This document shows positions 1-7,752 of a stretch of 64,000 bases of DNA, piece by piece. Below the pieces are notes generated by a model. It did no database searches. It was not told the origin of the DNA and was given only the letters and a program-made list of their open reading frames with translations. Origin of the DNA: Paradesulfitobacterium ferrireducens (GTDB lineage: Bacteria; Bacillota; Desulfitobacteriia; Desulfitobacteriales; Desulfitobacteriaceae). Numbering within the stretch: the first letter of the stretch is position 1; every line of letters starts with the position of its first letter. Location: the NCBI RefSeq assembly GCF_017310645.1, contig NZ_JAFLRH010000034.1:62001-126000 (forward strand), read 5' to 3'. The position numbers and the translations under genes are program-made.

Positions 1-2
1 GA

Positions 3-971
3 AAAGAAGTCGAGGTTGATGCGGTCGCGGATGGGGAAACGACCGTGATTCCGGGTATTATGGAACACATCGAGCGGGCCGGGGTGCATTCAGGGGACAG
101 CTTTGCAGTGTATCCGCCTCAAAGCCTGACCCCGAATGAACTGGCCCAGATCGAGGATTATACCTGCCGCATCGCGGAAGGGATCGGAGTGCGCGGGCTC
201 TTAAATATTCAGTTTGTGGTGGTTCAGGGCAAGGTCTATGTTCTGGAGGTAAATCCGCGCGCCAGCCGCACAGTCCCTATCCTGTCGAAAGTGACCGGAA
301 TTCCGCTCGTGAGCCTGGCGGTGCAAGTGGCCTTGGGCAAAAAGCTTAAGGAGCTGGGCTACAAGCACGGACTGGCTCCGGAAGTCCCGTTCGTGGTGGT
401 CAAAGCCCCGGTCTTTTCCTTTGAGAAGCTGACCAAGGTCGAAACTTCCCTGGGGCCGGAGATGAAATCCACCGGAGAAGTGCTGGGAATGGATACCCAG
501 TTCGGACATGCTTTGGCCAAGGCTTTTGCCGCTTCCCATGTGCCGCTGCCGGACTTTGGAGATATCCTGGTCACGGTGGCGGAGAAAGACCGTCCGGAGG
601 CCATGATGCTGACGCGCCAACTGGCGAACCTGGGATTCGGGGTGAAAGCCACGGGAGATACAGCCAAAGCCCTTGCTCTCTGCGGCGTGGAAGTTGAAGA
701 AGTTGGTGAAGGGAGCGAGGAGCTAAAAGATGCGGTGCGCCGCAGGGAATTTTCCTTTATCCTTAGTACCCCCGCCAAAGGCAAGCCCGAAGAACGCATG
801 GGTTATCTCCTCCGCCGCTTGGCTGCCGAACACCGCGTGCCCTGTCTTACTTCAATGGACACTGCCCGCGCGGTGGTGCGCGCGCTCCAGGAAATCCGCA
901 GCAACACCCAGCCCCATGTGCTGTCATTGCAGGAGTATCTGAGCCTGGTTAATCCGGTGGCTGCCAGGTAG
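3..971 (+). CDS. carB: Carbamoyl-phosphate synthase large subunit, C-terminal part (5' end outside window)
   Basis: This is the 3' third of the large subunit, which makes carbamoyl phosphate for arginine and pyrimidine synthesis. The reading frame is open from base 3, so the true start lies upstream of the window. The visible part begins inside the second ATP-grasp half (the VLEVNPRASR stretch near base 240 is the Mg-ATP site signature), continues through the linker around the conserved FSFEKL and MKSTGEV segments, and ends with the methylglyoxal-synthase-like allosteric domain (roughly bases 560-960). It stops with TAG at 969. Its presence fits the argF-argG genes 10 kb downstream, although they are not in one operon with it. 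A decayed copy of part of this region lies at 2399-2505. Identification is secure. Confidence 0.97.
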   Translation, partial: KEVEVDAVADGETTVIPGIMEHIERAGVHSGDSFAVYPPQSLTPNELAQIEDYTCRIAEGIGVRGLLNIQFVVVQGKVYVLEVNPRASRTVPILSKVTGIPLVSLAVQVALGKKLKELGYKHGLAPEVPFVVVKAPVFSFEKLTKVETSLGPEMKSTGEVLGMDTQFGHALAKAFAASHVPLPDFGDILVTVAEKDRPEAMMLTRQLANLGFGVKATGDTAKALALCGVEVEEVGEGSEELKDAVRRREFSFILSTPAKGKPEERMGYLLRRLAAEHRVPCLTSMDTARAVVRALQEIRSNTQPHVLSLQEYLSLVNPVAAR

Positions 972-1429
972 TAAAGCCAAACTAAACGCATTAGAACCCC
1001 CGTTTTTACTGTTCGAAATACTATATAACCGTTTGATTTCGCGAAACAACACGAAAAACTTTCGTGCTGTTTCGCGTTATTATTTCGTGTTTCGCCGCCC
1101 CTGAACAGTGCTCATACTCTGTAAATAGCTTGTTTAAGTCAGAAACCTGTTTTAATCAAACGTATCGATGCAGAAATTGTCGAAAAAATCTTTCTGAAAT
1201 GTTGTAACATTTTTGACGTGTAAAGTGTCTATATAGTAGAACCGGTAAATTTCTACCATCTTTCCCAATCGAAAGGAAGTGATTATAGTGAAAGTAACAT
1301 AAATGGCGTAAAGGTAAGTATGATCTGGTTTTGGTTTTTCTTATTTGAATAGGTGGTCATTATAAGACTTTGAGATGCTTAATTTTGGATTAAAAGAAGA
1401 TTAATTCTAAGTAGAAAGGGGAAAAAATA
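972..1429. other. Intergenic region between carB and the broken secreted-protein gene
   Basis: This 458-base stretch carries no convincing gene. It contains a strong inverted repeat at 1041-1075 (listed separately) and AT-rich sequence after it. A ribosome-binding-like GAAAGG motif near 1272 precedes a GTG at 1289 that is closed by a stop after four codons, so it is at most a leader or relic. I see no clear promoter with good spacing. Confidence 0.5.
1041..1075. repeat. 15-bp inverted repeat with an extra half copy
   Basis: The arms GCGAAACAACACGAA (1041-1055) and TTCGTGCTGTTTCGC (1061-1075) pair at 14 of 15 positions around a five-base loop. A third half-copy, TTCGTGTTTCGC, follows at 1084-1095. 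It sits 70 bases after the carB stop. There is no T-run after it, so it is not a textbook intrinsic terminator, and an operator or a structured 3' end is equally possible. Confidence 0.6.
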
Positions 1430-1873
1430 GTGATCAGAAGAAACCTTAAAACTGCTGCCATCGCATTTGTTATTGGGATTTTATTTTCAACAAGTATAAC
1501 GGTAGTGTTAGCAGCTGAAGCGTCTAGTCCTTATGGTTCCTACGGTCTTTATCTTGGTTACACCTATTAAAACCAAGCAGTTATCAATACTGGTCCTTAC
1601 TCAGTGAATGCCCATACAACGGTCCAAACCGAGTCATCGACTAGTGTGCCAACGGGATATATGGGTGCTCAGGCGAGGCTGTTTGATTCATCAGGCACAT
1701 TAATTGAATATTCGAATATGACATATAATGATAGCCCGACGTCTATCATGAGTACGCTAGCTTACACGATAAATAGACCAGGCACATATTACAGTCATGG
1801 TATATCTGCAGCATATACCGGTAATGGATATGATTATTACTACACATTTAAGAGTCCGTATCTCACTTATTAG
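1430..1873 (+). pseudogene. Secreted small protein gene interrupted by an in-frame TAA
   Basis: A GTG start at 1430 behind the RBS GAAAGGGG encodes a signal peptide (basic MIRRNLK, then a hydrophobic core ending near VLAAEA). Translation hits TAA at 1568-1570 after 46 codons. The same frame then stays open, with the same Tyr/Gly/Ser-rich composition, to a stop at 1871-1873. Read through, the product would be about 147 residues: signal peptide, then a Tyr-rich mature domain. The sequence around the stop (YTY-stop-NQAV) fits a single CAA-to-TAA change. It may be a pseudogene, a sequencing error, or a short secreted peptide plus a cryptic tail. The family is not recognised. A second secreted-protein gene follows after 13 bases. 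Confidence 0.6.
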
Positions 1874-1886
1874 GGGGGTGAACAGA

Positions 1887-2381
1887 ATGTTTGCTAAAAT
1901 GATTGGAACAAAGACATTAACTATCACCGTGGCCATTCTTGCGGGTATAGTAGCGGGATCATTTGGTTTTGGAACTGTTTTTGCTAACAACTTTTCTACG
2001 TATACCCTGTCTAATCAGAGTACCACACCCACTCCTGTCTATCCGACGAACGATAACGGTCAAACATATGGCTCTGCTCGGGACGCTACTTCTCTAGCCA
2101 CAGAGCCGGATTTAATTAGAGCACGCGGCCAGGACGGAACTGAAGGGTACGTACGGTCTACAGATTTGCACGGGATAATGCCTAAAACGCCGGAGGAAGC
2201 TTTAGCCCTGCAAAGTAATCGTAAACCTGGAAGTTTTGAAGAGATTCCGCTCTATGATGTTGACGGTAAAACTGTTATTGGGTCATTTAAAATCCAAAAC
2301 ACTCAGGGTATTAACAAGCCAGTAGAGGCCATAACTGAACAAGATCTTAAGAAGGCAAGAGGAGAGTCAACTACCGAATAA
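1887..2381 (+). CDS. Hypothetical secreted or membrane-anchored protein
   Basis: This 164-residue protein is not recognised. The ATG at 1887 is chosen because GGGGGGTGA lies at the right distance upstream; longer readings run back through the preceding gene. The N-terminus has a short basic start, a hydrophobic stretch (about residues 10-30, ending AGSFGFGTVFA) and Ala-Asn-Asn, typical of an exported protein. The mature part is hydrophilic, with a GYVRSTDLHG segment and a PKTPEEALALQ helix, as in uncharacterised secreted Bacillus/Clostridia proteins. It lies 13 bases after the broken secreted-protein gene and is probably co-transcribed with it. Confidence 0.75.
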   Translation: MFAKMIGTKTLTITVAILAGIVAGSFGFGTVFANNFSTYTLSNQSTTPTPVYPTNDNGQTYGSARDATSLATEPDLIRARGQDGTEGYVRSTDLHGIMPKTPEEALALQSNRKPGSFEEIPLYDVDGKTVIGSFKIQNTQGINKPVEAITEQDLKKARGESTTE

Positions 2382-2398
2382 AAATTAGCAAGTCAATG

Positions 2399-2505
2399 TA
2401 AAGTTGACCAAGGTTGATACTTCCCGTCCGGAAGCCATGATGCTGATGCGCCAGCTTGCGAACATGGGATTCAGTGTAAAAGCCACGGGAGCCTTGCTTT
2501 ATCGG
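2399..2505 (+). pseudogene. Decayed internal fragment of carB
   Basis: These bases closely match two separate pieces of the carB gene at the start of the window. About 2401-2424 corresponds to carB 424-447 (GACCAAGGT-GAA/GATACTTCC). From about 2425 the match jumps to carB 590-656 (CGTCCGGAAGCCATGATGCTG onward to AAAGCCACGGGA), then to the GCC(C)TTGCT piece near 670. The copy therefore has internal deletions, and it is about 85-90 percent identical by eye. It has no start codon and cannot encode a product. It implies that carB or its 3' end was once duplicated here. Confidence 0.75.
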
Positions 2506-2659
2506 GCAAGATCCGGCTAACAAGATGGCTCATAGTAGCTTCAGCGAAGAAGATTTGCTAAATTAGATATACTAAAGTAGACTTGATTGTGGAAAATACC
2601 TAGGAAGGCTTTCCGAACAACGATTGACCGGGAAGATTCCCCGAGGAGGTGAGAAGTGC

Positions 2660-3019
2660 ATGAACCCCATTGATCCGTCGGCTGTTCAATCCATACTGGA
2701 CAGTTTTCTCAACCGTGAAGTATATATCCATCTGGAGACAACCAACGGCGCTTACGCCGTCCATCGCCGGGAAAGGAAAATATCCGCCGGGGCTTTTATC
2801 CGCAATGCCCGGATTCGTTTTGAAAGAGGGGTTATCACGGGAGACCGTCCCTATCGGGTTGGCCTCAAAATGGAGCTGGGTTGGGTCTATGCCGAGGGAT
2901 TAACCGACTTCGAGCTGGACCGGGAAGGGCGGCTCTTGCTCGCTGGTCATGATGAAGAAGGACGTTTGGCGGTAGCGCTTGAGCTGAGCCTGAGCCCGTT
3001 CCCTCATGCTGACTCCTGA
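2660..3019 (+). CDS. yojF: YojF/DUF1806 family protein, partner of BshB2
   Basis: This 119-residue protein is of the DUF1806 (YojF) family. In Bacillus, yojF lies directly before yojG (bshB2), the bacillithiol deacetylase gene. The start is ATG 2660 behind GAGGAGGTGAG; an in-frame TTG at 2624 has no RBS. Family-like features are the N-terminal helix with QSILDSFLNREVYIHLE, the TTNGAYA strand and an acidic C-terminal half. The exact role is unknown; association with bacillithiol synthesis is inferred from conserved pairing. Here an inserted repeat element of about 385 bases separates it from bshB2. Confidence 0.85.
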   Translation: MNPIDPSAVQSILDSFLNREVYIHLETTNGAYAVHRRERKISAGAFIRNARIRFERGVITGDRPYRVGLKMELGWVYAEGLTDFELDREGRLLLAGHDEEGRLAVALELSLSPFPHADS

Positions 3020-3028
3020 CTCCTGCCC

Positions 3029-3314
3029 TGTAACATGCCGGCAAGCTACCTTGCCCGCATCCTCCGCCGCAAAAGCATTTCTTTACGGTTTGCGGCTACG
3101 GCGTTAGTCTGCACTGCAGACTAACGTACCACGCGCCGGATGCTCGAACAGCGTGAAGCTGTTCGCCGAAGGATCGAGCTTGTCGACTCGCTACCGCGCC
3201 AAACCTTTGGGTAATACCTGGAGTGAACCGTGGCGCGGCTTCACGCTTCGTCGACTGCGCTCACGACGCTCCTCTGCTCTACGGTTCGCTCCGCAAGGTA
3301 GCTTGCCTGTTACA
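3029..3314 (+). repeat. Interspersed 286-bp element with terminal inverted repeats, copy A
   Basis: The ends are TGTAACATGCC + GGCAAGCTACCTTGC (from 3029) and GCAAGGTAGCTTGCC + TGTTACA (to 3314). They are inverted repeats of about 22 bp apart from a four-base indel. Inside are a perfect 11-3-11 hairpin (3102-3126), a CGAACAG/CTGTTCG hairpin (about 3143-3163) and long paired arms (GTCGAC...CGCGCC with GGCGCG...GTCGAC). A near-identical copy lies inverted at 31862-32146, and diverged copies are at 25261-25605 and 37929-38101. It is flanked by degenerate 7-nt repeats. A 60-codon open frame inside is not supported as a gene. Confidence 0.85.
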
Positions 3315-3345
3315 TTCATCAGTGGTGCTGCGTAGCAGCATGGAA

Positions 3346-3386
3346 GTCTGACTTCTGTCTCCTGACTCCTGACTCCTGATTCCTGT
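3346..3386 (+). repeat. Degenerate 7-nt tandem repeats
   Basis: Consecutive heptamers read CTGACTT, CTGTCTC, CTGACTC, CTGACTC, CTGATTC, CTG. A shorter run (CTGACTC CTGACTC CTG) sits on the other side of the element at 3009-3025. The tracts bracket the element and end directly before the RBS of bshB2. Confidence 0.85.
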
Positions 3387-3404
3387 AACAGAGGTGAAAT
3401 TTAA

Positions 3405-4034
3405 ATGACACAACATGTGCTTGTGGTTTTTCCGCATCCGGATGATGAAACATTTGGCTGTGGAGGGACCATCGCTCTCTTCGCCAAATCCGGCATACCG
3501 GTCACTTATGTTTGCGCAACGCTGGGGCAAATGGGGCGGAATATAGGAAAACCTTTTTTCGCTACCCGGGAGTCGCTCCCCCACATCAGGGAAGCGGAAC
3601 TGGAAGGGGCCTGTAAGGCCCTGGGTATCCAACGGGTGATTAAACTCGGGTTGTGGGATAAAATGATTGAATTTGAAGAGCCGGAAGCCCTGATTGCCAG
3701 GCTTGGACAGATTATCCGTGAGGTGAACCCGTCATTGGTTCTCACTCATTATCCCGGATATGCAGTCCATCCGGATCATAATGCGCTGGGGAACTTAACG
3801 ATTCAGGCGATCTCCCGTCTTTCTCCTGAAGAACGCCCGTTGGTTTACGCCCATGCTTTTGACCGCATGGCACGGGAGGTCCTGGGAGAGCCGGATATCG
3901 TCAACGACATCTCAGCTGTGGCTGAGGTGAAACTGGCGGCCATCCGGGCGCACAAATCCCAGTCCCAATTGATCCCGATTGAGCAATTTCTTAAGCAGGA
4001 GTCTTTTTGGATTTACCGGTTTGACAATAAGTAA
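3405..4034 (+). CDS. bshB2: Bacillithiol biosynthesis deacetylase BshB2
   Basis: This PIG-L/LmbE-family zinc deacetylase is predicted to remove the acetyl group from GlcNAc-malate on the way to bacillithiol, the low-molecular-weight thiol of many Firmicutes. The 209-residue length is normal. The N-terminal zinc motif HPDDE (residues 11-15) follows a FP beta strand, and the second conserved site HPDHN lies near residue 122. The start is ATG 3405 behind AGAGGTGA. yojF precedes it, as in Bacillus, but the two are separated by a repeat element, so coupling is probably reduced. LmbE paralogues acting on other sugars cannot be fully excluded; the yojF neighbour favours BshB2. Confidence 0.9.
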   Translation: MTQHVLVVFPHPDDETFGCGGTIALFAKSGIPVTYVCATLGQMGRNIGKPFFATRESLPHIREAELEGACKALGIQRVIKLGLWDKMIEFEEPEALIARLGQIIREVNPSLVLTHYPGYAVHPDHNALGNLTIQAISRLSPEERPLVYAHAFDRMAREVLGEPDIVNDISAVAEVKLAAIRAHKSQSQLIPIEQFLKQESFWIYRFDNK

Positions 4035-4036
4035 GA

Positions 4037-4066
4037 GAGGGCCAGGACGAGATAGTCTTGGCCCTC
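4037..4066. terminator. Terminator between convergent genes
   Basis: The arms GAGGGCCAGGAC and GTCTTGGCCCTC pair over 12 bp with one G-T wobble around a six-base loop. It lies between the converging bshB2 and split-barrel genes. It has no strong T-run on the plus side, and a moderately T-rich tail on the minus side. Confidence 0.7.
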
Positions 4067-4081
4067 CGAAGTTAAGAAGAA

Positions 4082-4480
4082 TTATAAGATTTTCTTGCCG
4101 GCCATCGGCCCGGGTTTAAGGCCATGAATTTCCTCAACGTGACATAAAACGACAGCCTTGGGTTTGGGCAGGCCCGCTTGTTGGGACATTGCTGCGGCTT
4201 GGTCATACAGGGCTCCGCTGTTTTGGACTTCCGGGGTGCAAATAAAGCGGAAGCCATCAGGGATCTCTCTGTTGGCAACGGCTACAACTACCCTTGAACC
4301 ATCCAGGACGTTTTGGTAGGTAGTCCCGCCGGTACCTTCCGTGAAAACCAAGGTTTCATCGTTCAAAACCCGGGTAGAACGTTTCGGAGCTACGTTTTGA
4401 ATCCCTTCTTTACTTACTGTTCCTACGTAACATTGAGTGCTGTTCACCATGTCTTTCATTTCTTGAGTTAAGACAGCCAT
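4082..4480 (-). CDS. Pyridoxamine 5'-phosphate oxidase-like FMN-binding protein
   Basis: This 132-residue split-barrel flavoprotein is of the general pyridoxamine-phosphate-oxidase superfamily. The N-terminus (MAVLTQEMKDMV, then TQCYVGTVSKEG and NVAPKRSTRVLND) is the usual pattern of small FMN-binding members. The start at 4480 (reading leftwards) is chosen because AAAGGAGT lies 8 bases before the ATG; the upstream in-frame extension contains the promoter. The substrate is unknown, and such proteins often act as stand-alone flavin reductases or oxidases. It is monocistronic, convergent with bshB2, with its own promoter. Confidence 0.8.
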   Translation of the reverse strand: MAVLTQEMKDMVNSTQCYVGTVSKEGIQNVAPKRSTRVLNDETLVFTEGTGGTTYQNVLDGSRVVVAVANREIPDGFRFICTPEVQNSGALYDQAAAMSQQAGLPKPKAVVLCHVEEIHGLKPGPMAGKKIL

Positions 4481-4524
4481 TAGGGTACTCCTTTCAAAAA
4501 GAATTTGGATCATACTTTGGTATA

Positions 4525-4553
4525 ATATTATAGATTCTAGGATATTTTGGCAA
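4525..4553 (-). promoter_or_regulatory. Sigma-A-type promoter for the split-barrel gene
   Basis: On the minus strand TTGCCA (4553-4548) and TAATAT (4530-4525) are separated by 17 bases. The promoter lies 45 bases upstream of the ATG at 4480. An overlapping TATAAT with a 15-base spacer is an alternative -10. Confidence 0.6.
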
Positions 4554-4706
4554 GTACGCACTGACGCAACAAAAAGGTAGTCAAAGAAATGCGCCGGTAA
4601 AATAGTTGAAGAATGAATCGAGCAAGCATTGACGAACGAAAAGCCTCTGAAACAGCCCTCTGTACATAAGCCTAAGTAGAGCTAAACCAAAATGGAGAGT
4701 TTATCT

Positions 4707-5975
4707 ATGCAAATCACCTTAGCCTACGGCAAAACCGGGCTTCCGGCAGAACTCCCGGATGACGCGGTGGTGATCGAGCCCAGGCACCTGCCTAAGCTCG
4801 AACATGAAGAAGTAGCAGTGAAGGAAGCCCTGTGCCATCCGATCGGAACCCCGCCGCTCAAAGACATGGTCAAAGCCGCGGATAAAGTGGCCATTGTCAT
4901 CAGCGATATGACCAGGCCCACGCCCAACCATAAGCTGGTGTCCTGGCTCCTGCGGGAGTTAGAGCATGTGCCCCGGGAAAACTTTGTCATCATCAACGGC
5001 ACCGGCAGCCACCGGGACAATACCCGTGAAGAATTAAGCCGGATGCTGGGGGCAGAAATCGTAGATACTATTAGGGTCATTAACAACAATGCCTTTGACA
5101 AGGAAACCCAGATCTATTTAGGCCAGAGTTCATTCGGAGCCGAGGTTTACTTAAACAAGGAATATTGTGCAAGTGATTTTCGGATTGTGACCGGATTCAT
5201 TGAACCGCATTTCTTTGCCGGATTCAGCGGCGGCCCCAAAGGGATTATGCCGGGAATCGCCGGGATCGAAACAATTCTTCATTTTCATAACGCCTCTATG
5301 ATCGGCAATCCCAACAGCACCTGGGGTTTGATCGAGGGGAATCCTCTGCAGGCGGCCGCTACGGAGATTGCGTTGATGTGCAAGCCCGAGTTTATGCTGA
5401 ATGTGACTTTGAACGGAGACAAGGAAATCACCGCTTTTTTTGCCGGAGATGTGATTGAGGCGCACCGGCAGGGGTGTGCCTATGTTAAAGAACAGGCTAT
5501 GGCTGCCTGTGCTGAACCCTTTGACATCGTAGTTACGACCAACAGCGGTTACCCTTTGGATCAGAATCTGTATCAGGCAGTCAAAGGAATGAGCGCTGCT
5601 CAAAGAATAGTTAAAAAAGGCGGAGCAATTATCTGCGCCGCGGAGTGCAGTGACGGCCTCCCTGATCACGGCAACTATGCCAAGATTCTCGGGATGCGCG
5701 CTACGCCTCAGGGAATTTTGGATATGATTCATGATCCTTTATTTTCTATGTTCGATCAGTGGCAGGTGCAGAAACAGGCTATGATTCAGCTCTGGGCCGA
5801 TGTCTATGTCTATTCTGCACTGCCGGAAGAGCAGGTGCGCAAGGCGATGTTCAAGCCCTGTGCGGATATTGCCCAGACGGTAAGCGAGCTCCGGGTAAAA
5901 TACGGTCCGGAGAGTAAAATTGCGGTGATGCCGCTGGGGCCGCTCACGATTCCGTATGTGCGGGAAATTTTATAA
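4707..5975 (+). CDS. larA: LarA-family nickel-pincer racemase/epimerase-like protein
   Basis: This 422-residue protein is of the lactate racemase catalytic-subunit family, whose known member uses a covalent nickel-pincer nucleotide. Visible family motifs are ISDMTRPTP (near residue 77), NGTGSHR, and GFIEPHFFAGFSGGPKGI followed by HFHNA, the region holding the cofactor-binding Lys and active-site His. The start at ATG 4707 is preferred over 4692 because GGAGAG lies 7 bases before it. The cofactor synthesis genes larB, larC and larE are not adjacent, so they must be elsewhere if the protein is active. LarA homologues act on several 2-hydroxy acids, so the substrate is open. Confidence 0.82.
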   Translation: MQITLAYGKTGLPAELPDDAVVIEPRHLPKLEHEEVAVKEALCHPIGTPPLKDMVKAADKVAIVISDMTRPTPNHKLVSWLLRELEHVPRENFVIINGTGSHRDNTREELSRMLGAEIVDTIRVINNNAFDKETQIYLGQSSFGAEVYLNKEYCASDFRIVTGFIEPHFFAGFSGGPKGIMPGIAGIETILHFHNASMIGNPNSTWGLIEGNPLQAAATEIALMCKPEFMLNVTLNGDKEITAFFAGDVIEAHRQGCAYVKEQAMAACAEPFDIVVTTNSGYPLDQNLYQAVKGMSAAQRIVKKGGAIICAAECSDGLPDHGNYAKILGMRATPQGILDMIHDPLFSMFDQWQVQKQAMIQLWADVYVYSALPEEQVRKAMFKPCADIAQTVSELRVKYGPESKIAVMPLGPLTIPYVREIL

Positions 5976-6083
5976 TAGTTTTGGCCTCCAAGGTATAACC
6001 TAAGGAAAACTAGTCATTGTTGGATATCGGATATTACCTGTAAACAGCGGGATCGCAATTAGATAAATACCGGAGGGATAAGG

Positions 6084-6770
6084 ATGCAAGCTGAAGAGCC
6101 GGGTAGAGAACAAGATCCTATTATGAACAGGGCTGAGGAACGGCAATGGATGGTTGATGTTCTTAAACAGGAAGGCATTAAAGACGAGGCGGTGCTTGCG
6201 GGAATGCAGGCGGTGCCTCGTCATTTCTTTGTGCCCAGGGAGATGTCCGATTATGCCTATGATGATGAAGCCTTGCGCATTGAGGCCGGGCAAACCATCA
6301 GCCAGCCTTATATCGTCGCTCTTATGGCTCAGGCCTTGGAGTTAAAATCCGGAGACAGAGTGTTGGAGATCGGCACGGGCTCCGGGTATTCGGCGGCTGT
6401 ACTCTCCCGGCTGGCAGCCAGAGTGTATACCATTGAGCGCCATAAAGTGCTGGCTGACCAAGCCGGGGAGCGCTTTGCGCGCTTAAACTATGAGAATATC
6501 GAGATTCGCTTTGGGGACGGAACCAAAGGCTGGCCGGAGGAGGCTCCCTTTGATGCGATCCTGGTTACCGCCGGTGGGCCGCAGGTGCCGGCCTCCCTTA
6601 AGGGGCAGCTAAAGGTTGGGGGCCGGCTGGTCATGCCTGTAGGGACAGAAAAGATGCAGGAGCTAATCAGAGTACGCAGGAACGGAGAACAGGATTACCG
6701 GGAAGAAAGCTTGGGTTTGGTGCGTTTTGTGCCCTTGATCGGGGAAGAAGGTTGGCCGTTGAGAAGCTGA
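6084..6770 (+). CDS. pcm: Protein-L-isoaspartate O-methyltransferase
   Basis: This 228-residue SAM-dependent methyltransferase repairs isoaspartyl residues in aged proteins. The SAM motif LEIGTGSGYSAA lies near residue 92, preceded by the PCMT signature region with FVP and the AGQTISQPYIVA stretch that lines the substrate site. The C-terminal LVMPVG strand is typical. The start ATG 6084 has GGAGGG upstream. The N-terminal about 15 residues are longer than in many homologues. It is probably transcribed with, or just after, larA (109-base gap), without obvious functional linkage. Confidence 0.93.
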   Translation: MQAEEPGREQDPIMNRAEERQWMVDVLKQEGIKDEAVLAGMQAVPRHFFVPREMSDYAYDDEALRIEAGQTISQPYIVALMAQALELKSGDRVLEIGTGSGYSAAVLSRLAARVYTIERHKVLADQAGERFARLNYENIEIRFGDGTKGWPEEAPFDAILVTAGGPQVPASLKGQLKVGGRLVMPVGTEKMQELIRVRRNGEQDYREESLGLVRFVPLIGEEGWPLRS

Positions 6771-6900
6771 AATCTACCGCTCAGGCTGAAATGAGTGCCG
6801 GGCTGCAAGAAGAAGAGTTATAATTCTGCTGAATGCCAACGTTTGATATTAGGCCAGAAGAGATGGTTGGCAATCCGGATGAGTGGGGGGAGTATGGGAG

Positions 6901-7734
6901 ATGAAACCGGTTTACCAGCGTTTTTGGAACCATTCCGTGACGCGCGTGAATCCGCGTGAGCTCATGTCAGTTACGACCTACTTAGATACTCTGAGTGAAT
7001 ACCGGGTTCTGCTTCAGGTCGGAGTCAGCGATCTGGTGATTGCGGGCGGAGTGATCGAATGTTTCCGCAAGCAGGGAGAGCAATTGATTAAACCGCAAAT
7101 TGTTAAGCCTTCCTTGCAAGGAATTCAAGCCTACTTCGGGTCGGGCAGGCAGGTCAAAGAAGCCCTTGAAGGAGATACGGTGCTGATTGAACTGGTGCTG
7201 GAGAATATCATGGCGGTCATTCAGGCGGAAGCCTATCTTTATGCAGAAAGAGGTTTCCCAACCCCTGAGGCTTATGATGATTTTTGGGATCAGTGCTACC
7301 GGGGATCGTGCAAGTACTACAGCAACTTAGATTTAGTCAAAACACGGTTTATGGAGCACATTCAGCCGAAACAGCGAACCGATTACTTGTTTACGCGCAT
7401 TAGGAATGCAGCGGTTTACCAAAGTGAGCCTGAGCGCTGGCAAGTCTCTGTGAATTTTGGTGACTCTTTTCATGAGATGACTTTAATTTTGGGTTGCCGT
7501 GGAGATGATTTCCAAGTGATTGAGATAGATGGCGCGATCCTTCGTTGCCCGGATCAAATTTGTACAAAGGCTGTGTCTCATTTAGAGGACATGGTTGGCC
7601 TAGCTTTGGCCGGGTCGAATGAGAAGGAAATCCTAAAAGCAACGGGGGGCGGAGAGGGCTGCAGCCACCTGGGCTTTATGGCTGTGGATGCCGCTAAGGC
7701 TGTTAAGGCAGTAAGAGCAGCTAAATTTCGGTAG
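6901..7734 (+). CDS. DUF2889 domain-containing protein
   Basis: This 277-residue protein matches the DUF2889 pattern: N-terminal VYQRFWNHSVTR, a middle region with RGSCKYYSN and the C-terminal CSHL-type segment. Function is not established for this family. Several acidic and aromatic residues are conserved but no catalytic motif is evident. The start at ATG 6901 is chosen for GGGGGAG 8 bases upstream; a GTG at 6883 would overlap that RBS. It is convergent with the gamma-glutamyltransferase-like gene, with only 18 bases between stops. Confidence 0.7.
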   Translation: MKPVYQRFWNHSVTRVNPRELMSVTTYLDTLSEYRVLLQVGVSDLVIAGGVIECFRKQGEQLIKPQIVKPSLQGIQAYFGSGRQVKEALEGDTVLIELVLENIMAVIQAEAYLYAERGFPTPEAYDDFWDQCYRGSCKYYSNLDLVKTRFMEHIQPKQRTDYLFTRIRNAAVYQSEPERWQVSVNFGDSFHEMTLILGCRGDDFQVIEIDGAILRCPDQICTKAVSHLEDMVGLALAGSNEKEILKATGGGEGCSHLGFMAVDAAKAVKAVRAAKFR

Positions 7735-7752
7735 AGCTAAACTCCTTCACGT

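Noticed and set aside
1289-1303. Four-codon leader frame after GAAAGGAAGTG
   Set aside because: Too short to support, with no regulatory structure around it.
3153-3335. 60-codon open frame in repeat copy A, also readable on the minus strand at 31841-32500
   Set aside because: It is the same sequence in two copies of the element, with no RBS, composition shaped by inverted repeats, and no continuation in the diverged copies. It is a by-product of the repeat.
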